Below, piece after piece: positions 58,172-63,544 of a stretch of 63,544 nucleotides of DNA (the stretch's first letter is position 1; each line of letters starts with the position of its first letter). The stretch comes from an uncultured Prevotellaceae bacterium (GTDB lineage: Bacteria; Bacteroidota; Bacteroidia; Bacteroidales; Muribaculaceae). Below the pieces are notes generated by a model. The model saw only the letters and a list, made by a program, of their open reading frames with translations. It made no database searches and was not told where the DNA came from. The position numbers and the translations under genes were made by a program. Location of the stretch: positions 1 through 63,544 of the forward strand of contig ONLH01000013.1 in assembly GCA_900318645.1 (NCBI GenBank). Direction: 5' to 3'.

Positions 58172-61045
58172 TTATTCGTTTTTAGCAATGACAAAGCAAG
58201 CGCCACCAAGTTTGTTATGCTCAGTGGCATTCGATGCGAAAATACGATAGCCTACGGCAGCCAGACTGTGAAGAGCCAAATATAGTCCAATACCTCTTCC
58301 GTCCTTTCTACGGGTGAAGAATATCGTAAATATCCTACTAAGATCCTGGTCTGATATAGGCACACCGTTATTCATAATGAGAATAAGTCCGTTATCCGGC
58401 CTATATTCGAATCGTATTTTACGGTTCTGTACAGGTATCAGCCAATAAAGAGCATTGTTCACAATGTTGATAAACACTGAGAGAACTTCCGACTCAAATG
58501 TAAAGAACTCGTAATTATCGAAATCTTCATTTGAAGTGATTTCGACGTCAAGTTCCTTTATTTTTTTATCAAAGAATGTTTCTATTTTATCCTTGATATA
58601 AGCTCCTGTGAATACCGTTCGCTGTCTGCGACGACTGCGGTAGAGAGGCCGAAGCATCTTATAGTTCTGCTCCATATGTTCAAACGCATTACGCAATTGC
58701 CTATAGGTGTCCCAAACCTCATCATGCTGTTTGGCATACTGCTGCAACAGATTAAGCGATGTTGACATCTGAGAGTATAGCACGTTGAACTCATGGTCGA
58801 TGATTTCTACCGAAATACCCAACTGTGCAAGCATAGCTGTCTGCTCCAGTTTCTCATCCACCATGGCCTTCTGCTCCTTGTACCATGCCATTAGCACATC
58901 GTCGTTCACATCCAGCGAAAGCGTTTCAAGATGGTTAACAAAGGGGCGTAACCTTTCGTCTATTTCATCCTTGATGGATTCTTCTGTCTGAATAACCTGA
59001 GCTATTGCCTGTCTATAGTCTTCTGCTGTAACAGGCGAAAATATACCCTCACTTACTAGGCCTTTATATTTTTCTATAAAGGAGCGTTGTTCTTCGTCAA
59101 ACAATCCACTTACCCTATTGCTAAAGTTGGCAACACCTTTTCTGAAGCTACTGATGGCTTTACCAATATTAGCTACAGCTATTAGCTGACGATTTTGGAA
59201 TTCATTCCGCAAGTCACTCACATCAAAACGCTTACGAACGTCATCCATCTGCAACGTACACTCACTAACCATGGCAGAAGTCTGATTGTAAGTATTCAGG
59301 TATTCATTATAGATACCGGCCTGTCGTTCTGTCAGGTTAATACGTTGCGACTTCCGAACCTGTAATCGTCTGAGTTGCGAACGCTTTATGTCGAGTTCTT
59401 CACCCAACTGCTTATATCGGTCGTATGATAGCTCTATCTCCACTGCTGCCTGTGCCATCCTGCGTTGCAAATCTTCCACTTCGGTTTGCAACTTTTGTAT
59501 TTCCGGCCCATTGTTCTTCAGTTCGTCCATAAACGCCTTGCGTGCCTGCTGTACATTCCGTTTTTCAGCATCGGCCATTTTCTCATTACGCTTACGAATC
59601 TCTTCCTGCTGCTCTGAACGGGCATTATCAGAATCCTTGTCAGGTGTTGCAAAGTAAGTCTTAGCCAAGTCGATGAAGAGTTCTATCAAGTCGCGCTTAA
59701 ACTCCCTATAAGCTTTGTTTTCTATCAAACCCTCTCGACCAGCCTTATCCGTCAGGTTCCTATTCGCATCACGGGTAATACCCAGATAGCCAAACATCTT
59801 GTTATATCGGAAGAAATATTCACCCATACGCTTGGCTCGACGTTCCTCAAATTTCAAGAAGTCAAAATCCACGCGTCCGTATGGCAGTACACGAAACTTA
59901 TCCCTGTAGATATACAGACCACCAAAACGCGAAGTCTTTCCATCCATCACTGCGTATGCATCAGGCGAAAGCATCGAGTTGCCCTGCTGGCCTTCTATCA
60001 CACCCAGTTCCATATTGAATGGGCCGTACGGTGTCTTTCCTGGCAGTCGAACAGGACGGAAAGAGTATTCGTATGTCTTTCTATATACTCTCACCGTACC
60101 TTCAAAGAAACCATTTTCATCAAATGAACCCTTAATGTAGTGGTCTGCTTCCTCAAAATCCTTCTTGTCAAAGAAATCATTGATAATATTATAGACCCCA
60201 TTGACATCCCTTACATTAAACGACGTTGTAAAGTCGGGTGTGTAAGCGAAGATATTAAACAGCGCACCCAGCGATCGACGTATCTCCCAGATAGAATCAC
60301 TCTCCTCTGTCGTATTATATTGAGCTAATTCTAACAATTGTTCATGGGGTTTAAACACAATAAACGTAGTACCATGAGCATCAGCATCCTGATAGCGAGA
60401 TACTATCTCGTCTCTTATAGCTTGAGGTATATTTAACCTCATTACGTCTTCCATGATGTTCTTTGCCAGTTCAGCCTGCTCCTGCCAAGCTTCTGTATTA
60501 TCGAGATTACTCAGCAATTCCTCCTTCATTCGAGAGAATTCACCATCCGAGATCCCCTCTTGGCCAAATTCCGTCATGGGGATGTCGACGTCATCTACAA
60601 AGAGATTATAGTTCTCCAATATACGCCAATCAAAGAATAGCGCTTGACAAGCCATCCCTCTCTTCTTTGTGAGCATCAGCATAGGCGAACCAAGATACGA
60701 CACTGAGAGTCGACCAATTCCCTTTTCGCCCATTGGTATTCGTTGTTCCAGCCCAAACCGTTCCTCTGTCGTCAGGAAGTTCATGCCCCGGGCTTTCGAG
60801 TCGGTACCCAGCACAATCCATTTCTCCAGGATGTCCTTTTTAGACATTCCAGTTCCTGTATCCGAAAGCACAAATACTGGGCTATGAATGTCCTTGTAGC
60901 CATTCATATACAGGTCGCAGGACAACGAATCAGCGTATGCGTCATAGCCATTCTTCCATAACTCAGAAATGGCTGTTGGCAAATCAGCTATCTGCCCCTT
61001 ACCCAACAGTTCTACTGCACGTGCTTTGGTTCTAAATTGTGCCAT
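58172..61045 (-). CDS. Dual-GHKL ATPase: MutL/Hsp90-like N-terminus, coiled coil, histidine-kinase-like C-terminus (array gene 1)
   Basis: A 957-residue protein. The N-terminal GHKL ATPase has its N box in AISELWKNGYDAYAD (Glu28, Asn32, Asp35), G1 in SDTGTGM (61-67), and G2 in GEKGIG (106-111), the MutL/MORC/Hsp90 pattern. A coiled coil spans about 480-640. The C-terminus begins with IIDHEFNVLYSQM (His751, a HisKA-like His box). It then has an N box in IVNNALYWL, a variant G1 IMNNGVPIS (Asn where Asp is normal) and G2 GRGIGLYLA. It lacks membrane helices, so it senses something in the cytoplasm. It is first in the array, behind its own promoter. Confidence 0.85.
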   Translation of the reverse strand: MAQFRTKARAVELLGKGQIADLPTAISELWKNGYDAYADSLSCDLYMNGYKDIHSPVFVLSDTGTGMSKKDILEKWIVLGTDSKARGMNFLTTEERFGLEQRIPMGEKGIGRLSVSYLGSPMLMLTKKRGMACQALFFDWRILENYNLFVDDVDIPMTEFGQEGISDGEFSRMKEELLSNLDNTEAWQEQAELAKNIMEDVMRLNIPQAIRDEIVSRYQDADAHGTTFIVFKPHEQLLELAQYNTTEESDSIWEIRRSLGALFNIFAYTPDFTTSFNVRDVNGVYNIINDFFDKKDFEEADHYIKGSFDENGFFEGTVRVYRKTYEYSFRPVRLPGKTPYGPFNMELGVIEGQQGNSMLSPDAYAVMDGKTSRFGGLYIYRDKFRVLPYGRVDFDFLKFEERRAKRMGEYFFRYNKMFGYLGITRDANRNLTDKAGREGLIENKAYREFKRDLIELFIDLAKTYFATPDKDSDNARSEQQEEIRKRNEKMADAEKRNVQQARKAFMDELKNNGPEIQKLQTEVEDLQRRMAQAAVEIELSYDRYKQLGEELDIKRSQLRRLQVRKSQRINLTERQAGIYNEYLNTYNQTSAMVSECTLQMDDVRKRFDVSDLRNEFQNRQLIAVANIGKAISSFRKGVANFSNRVSGLFDEEQRSFIEKYKGLVSEGIFSPVTAEDYRQAIAQVIQTEESIKDEIDERLRPFVNHLETLSLDVNDDVLMAWYKEQKAMVDEKLEQTAMLAQLGISVEIIDHEFNVLYSQMSTSLNLLQQYAKQHDEVWDTYRQLRNAFEHMEQNYKMLRPLYRSRRRQRTVFTGAYIKDKIETFFDKKIKELDVEITSNEDFDNYEFFTFESEVLSVFINIVNNALYWLIPVQNRKIRFEYRPDNGLILIMNNGVPISDQDLSRIFTIFFTRRKDGRGIGLYLALHSLAAVGYRIFASNATEHNKLGGACFVIAKNE

Positions 61046-61065
61046 ATCTTACTTAATTTAACTTG

Positions 61066-61093
61066 CAAAGATAACGATTTTTTGCCATTCAAA
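61066..61093 (-). promoter_or_regulatory. Promoter of the five-gene array
   Basis: Minus-strand TATCTTTG (61073-61066), TTTG (61093-61090) 16 bp upstream, about 20 nt before ATG 61045. Confidence 0.55.
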
Positions 61094-61767
61094 TTTCAAT
61101 CATTACATTTTTTTATATTTCTTTACAATATTGTCCTAAATAATTTTTGCGGAAAAACACAAAGGAGGTTGAACAGAAAGTAGAAAAATACTACTTTCGT
61201 AGTGACTGATGCCTATATGGTTTTTTATGTTTTATAACTCATTGTTTTCGCGAGACGATTGTATCTATATGTAGCGGCACTGAAATACAAATGGTTACGA
61301 TTTGCTATTGGTATAAAGAGTTGTAGCGAATGTGTCGCCTTATGTAGCATAGTGTAGTATAATTGTTAAAAGAATGTATTGAATGAGTACTGGATAAGAG
61401 ATGGGGGCAATTACCCTTCTCGTGTTACTTGGTCTTGCTATAGACGATGAATTAACTACTTATCTGCCAAAAAACATGTTATTGTGGGCTATTAATCATT
61501 GCGCCAGCAGAGTGCTGCCGTGCCGTTTTAGGACGTGAATCATAGAATAGCTGGATAGCTCAAAACTACCATTAGTAACTAAGTTGCAAATGAAACTAAA
61601 ACCTCCAGAGAAAAACAGCAAACGTCGAAAACGCAATACTTTGGCAGCCTCATATGCGCCATCACGCAGCATAATTGAACGCTACATCTATCTGTTATGG
61701 CGGTCAATTAGTTACAAACACGTTATCCATTTTCATTGGTGACAGCATAAGGAAGCCAAGTCCAAGG
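61094..61767. other. Long intergenic stretch at the right border of the island
   Basis: About 670 bp without a supported gene. It is AT-rich on the left and becomes mixed on the right. I found no tRNA, attachment-site duplication or transposase remnant. A 50-codon open frame (61590-61742) encodes a Lys/Arg-rich peptide without family features. A short GTAG...CTAC inverted repeat lies near 61180. Confidence 0.5.
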
Positions 61768-63544
61768 CTATTTCTTGCTATGATCGTTATGATGTGGGCT
61801 GTCATGCTCATCATCATTTGTCAGCACCCAGTCAAACTTCTTCACCCACCTCCAAACGGTGACGCGCGAGAGGTCCGTCATGCTCTGTATCTGTGGGTTG
61901 GACAGGCCAATGCGCATGAGGTAGCACACCTGCATCTTCTGCGTTGTCAAGCCGCGTCCCAGTTCAGCCGACACCCTGCCATGGAACTTCGGGTATAACT
62001 GATCAACAGCCTGGTATAGCTGCTTCCAGTCCGCTGGGCTCATGTCTTTCCTGCCGGTGGAAGATTGTTTGATGGCATAAACGACGTCTTCTGCTTTGCC
62101 TTCCAGTTCTGACTGATGCAGCAGCTTAATGTAAGTCCTGTTTTGTTCCATCTTCTCTGACAACTGCCGTTCTTTTTCTTTCAAAGCCTCTTCGTATTCT
62201 GACAGTTCAGCATTGACCTGTTGGAGTTCGCTTTTCACGTTGCTGAGTTCATCTGATGTCCTCTCTAATGATTTCCTAGATTTCTCAAGGTCTTTTTCCC
62301 TCAGTTCAATGTCCTTGCGGAGCTGCTTCCCATCATCTGACATTTGTTGCAATTCCGCCGAAAGTGACAACACTTCTTGCAGATGCTTATTACGTCTTCT
62401 GATATAAAGAATATAAGCGACACTAGCCAGCAATATTACCGCCAATGCGAAAACAACGAGAGTATTCTTGTACTTCTCTTTCTCATCTTTCAGCTTTTGC
62501 TCCTTCTTTTGATCCAAATGATACTGGAACTCATTATTAACTGTCGCAGCTAACTCTTGACGTTTCCCGAAGTCCAACGAATCGCTTAGTTCCAAATAGA
62601 CCGCAGCATACCGACTAGCATTACCTAGGTCCCCTTGTCTGTGATAGATCCGAAATAGTAGCTTTGACGCGTCATATATATTATAGATGTCAGATCCGTT
62701 GTCCAACAGGAGTTTCGCGTACACAATAGCGGAATCTGATTTGTTGCACAAATTATAGTATTGGGCAAAAGCCATACAAGAGAAATCAGAGAAATCTTTT
62801 ATTGGATCTATTTCAATCATGGAAAAACACTTTCTTGCTTTTGAATATTGCTCCAAAACGGCATAGTCATTTAGAAGATATAAAAGTGCATTCTGATACT
62901 TTGAAATATCTTTTGAACGTATTATCTCACCCAAAGCCGCGTCAAAAGCATTACCTGCCTGCTGTTGGTTGTCTTGCGCAAGATATGCCGTCCCAAGGTG
63001 CAGATATGGAAGGGTAACGTCTTTTTTCATCATTTTAGATATCTCAAGTTCTCCTTGGGCCATCTTAATGGCATCATCATAATTCTGAACTTTATAATAG
63101 AGGTCATTCAAATTTGAGTACGCATTACACATCATAATTGAATCGCAATCTCTTTCATTATTGTGCGCATATTCCAGAGACTTGAGGAAATATTCCAATG
63201 CCCTTGGAGCGTCTTGCAAATCACGATATGTACTTCCAGCGTAGTAGGACACTTCTTGTTTCTCAAGCATAGTTCCATTGTCCTCAAAATAGTTTATCAG
63301 TTTCTTGATCATCAAGTCTGAATTCGGTATGTGGAATGCCTTATCATTCAGCCTAATTCGCAATAAATCAAACTTATGCTTGACATAATCACTCTTATCT
63401 CGGATCTCAATTTCCAGGGAGTCAAGCATGACAAGAGCCTTATCCGGGTTCTCGTCACCAATCGTTTCAATGGTCTCAATATCTTCTAAAGTGCGTTTGT
63501 CAGAGCATGAAAATAATAAGCTCAAGACAATTACGCTCAGAATT
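61768..63544 (-). CDS. TPR-membrane-coiled-coil-HTH regulator (partial, start beyond window)
   Basis: At least 592 residues, 5' end cut by the window. The visible N-terminus is a lipoprotein or signal sequence (ILSVIVLSLLFSCSD). TPR-like helical repeats follow to about residue 320 (YAGSTYRDLQDAPRALEYFL, YLHLGTAYLAQDNQQQAGNA), then one membrane helix (NTLVVFALAVILLASVAYIL). A long cytoplasmic coiled coil and a C-terminal helix-turn-helix (GLTTQKMQVCYLMRIGLSN, then SDLSRVTVWRWV-like MTDLSRVTVWRWV) complete it. This architecture is common in Bacteroidales one-component membrane regulators. Target unknown. Confidence 0.8.
   Translation of the reverse strand, partial: ILSVIVLSLLFSCSDKRTLEDIETIETIGDENPDKALVMLDSLEIEIRDKSDYVKHKFDLLRIRLNDKAFHIPNSDLMIKKLINYFEDNGTMLEKQEVSYYAGSTYRDLQDAPRALEYFLKSLEYAHNNERDCDSIMMCNAYSNLNDLYYKVQNYDDAIKMAQGELEISKMMKKDVTLPYLHLGTAYLAQDNQQQAGNAFDAALGEIIRSKDISKYQNALLYLLNDYAVLEQYSKARKCFSMIEIDPIKDFSDFSCMAFAQYYNLCNKSDSAIVYAKLLLDNGSDIYNIYDASKLLFRIYHRQGDLGNASRYAAVYLELSDSLDFGKRQELAATVNNEFQYHLDQKKEQKLKDEKEKYKNTLVVFALAVILLASVAYILYIRRRNKHLQEVLSLSAELQQMSDDGKQLRKDIELREKDLEKSRKSLERTSDELSNVKSELQQVNAELSEYEEALKEKERQLSEKMEQNRTYIKLLHQSELEGKAEDVVYAIKQSSTGRKDMSPADWKQLYQAVDQLYPKFHGRVSAELGRGLTTQKMQVCYLMRIGLSNPQIQSMTDLSRVTVWRWVKKFDWVLTNDDEHDSPHHNDHSKK

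Noticed and set aside
52036-61045. A BREX, DISARM, MZA or Detocs locus
   Set aside because: The methyltransferase resembles PglX and the ATPase is MutL-like, but I see no BrxC/PglZ, no helicase-DUF1998, no Z1 or AIPR gene, and no PNP effector. The gene set does not match these systems as I know them.
61590-61742. A 50-codon basic open frame in the right-border intergenic region
   Set aside because: No promoter at proper distance, no family features, and length expected by chance.
48801-61767. Mobile element with integrase or att sites
   Set aside because: The AT-rich island has no integrase, transposase, relaxase or visible direct-repeat ends, so transfer is suggested only by composition.

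Overview
The window looks like a chromosomal segment of a gut or oral Bacteroidales bacterium (Prevotellaceae/Muribaculaceae-like; the genus cannot be fixed by eye). The clues are Bacteroidota-type promoters (a TTTG or TTG box about 19-20 bp before TAnnTTTG), few Shine-Dalgarno sites, lipobox lipoproteins, DUF4251 proteins, GH97 and GH109 enzymes, a dockerin-ended surface protein, and an AraC-type DNA-binding domain on a membrane-spanning regulator. I saw no rRNA, tRNA, CRISPR array or complete insertion sequence.

Layout. 1-3.4 kb: two decayed, related prophage tail-gene relics flank an AT-rich cargo of three genes (a membrane-anchored protein, a four-repeat CarboxypepD_reg-like protein and a lipoprotein). 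The second relic is broken by two small hairpin elements. 3.4-8.1 kb (minus): a GtrB-like glycosyltransferase with a polytopic membrane partner, an M16 peptidase and an S24 repressor-like regulator. 8.2-13.9 kb (plus): a compact run of CotH-like lipoprotein, hotdog thioesterase, thioredoxin-like protein, TfoX-N protein, beta-carbonic anhydrase and a RhuM-Fic fusion, then a VOC protein and a YdcZ/DUF606-type transporter. 14-20.8 kb: a Kelch-membrane-AraC regulator, then an intergenic region with three 21-bp-phased repeats just before the promoter of a 1545-residue secreted sialidase-like/LamG/dockerin protein. 21-22.6 kb: a nucleoside deoxyribosyltransferase-like enzyme and tandem DUF4251 lipoproteins. 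22.6-35.5 kb: SbcCD and several DNA-repair-like genes (an AlkZ-related protein, AlkD, a YcaQ/AlkZ-type winged-helix protein) among an esterase, a uracil permease and redox proteins. 35.5-36.8 kb: an ECF sigma module with two membrane proteins. 37-46.9 kb: GH109 plus sugar-kinase operon, murB-murA operon, GH97 plus FAD oxidoreductase. 47-48.8 kb: an HD-domain protein and an agmatine-deiminase-like protein.

48.8-61.1 kb is an AT-rich accessory island, nearly all on the minus strand. It holds an unassigned gene, a RhuM protein preceded by three 33-bp repeats, a frameshifted GIY-YIG gene, and a five-gene array that I consider the most interesting feature: a protein with two GHKL ATPase-like modules (MutL/Hsp90-like N-terminus, histidine-kinase-like C-terminus), a receiver-domain protein, a large N6-adenine DNA methyltransferase, a small PD-(D/E)XK nuclease and a HEPN-like protein. 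It reads as a restriction-modification-like defence system wired to a two-component-like sensor. The methyltransferase appears to have its own promoter, so self-protection could be made independently of the sensor. The right edge is the truncated 5' part of a TPR-membrane-coiled-coil-HTH regulator on the minus strand.
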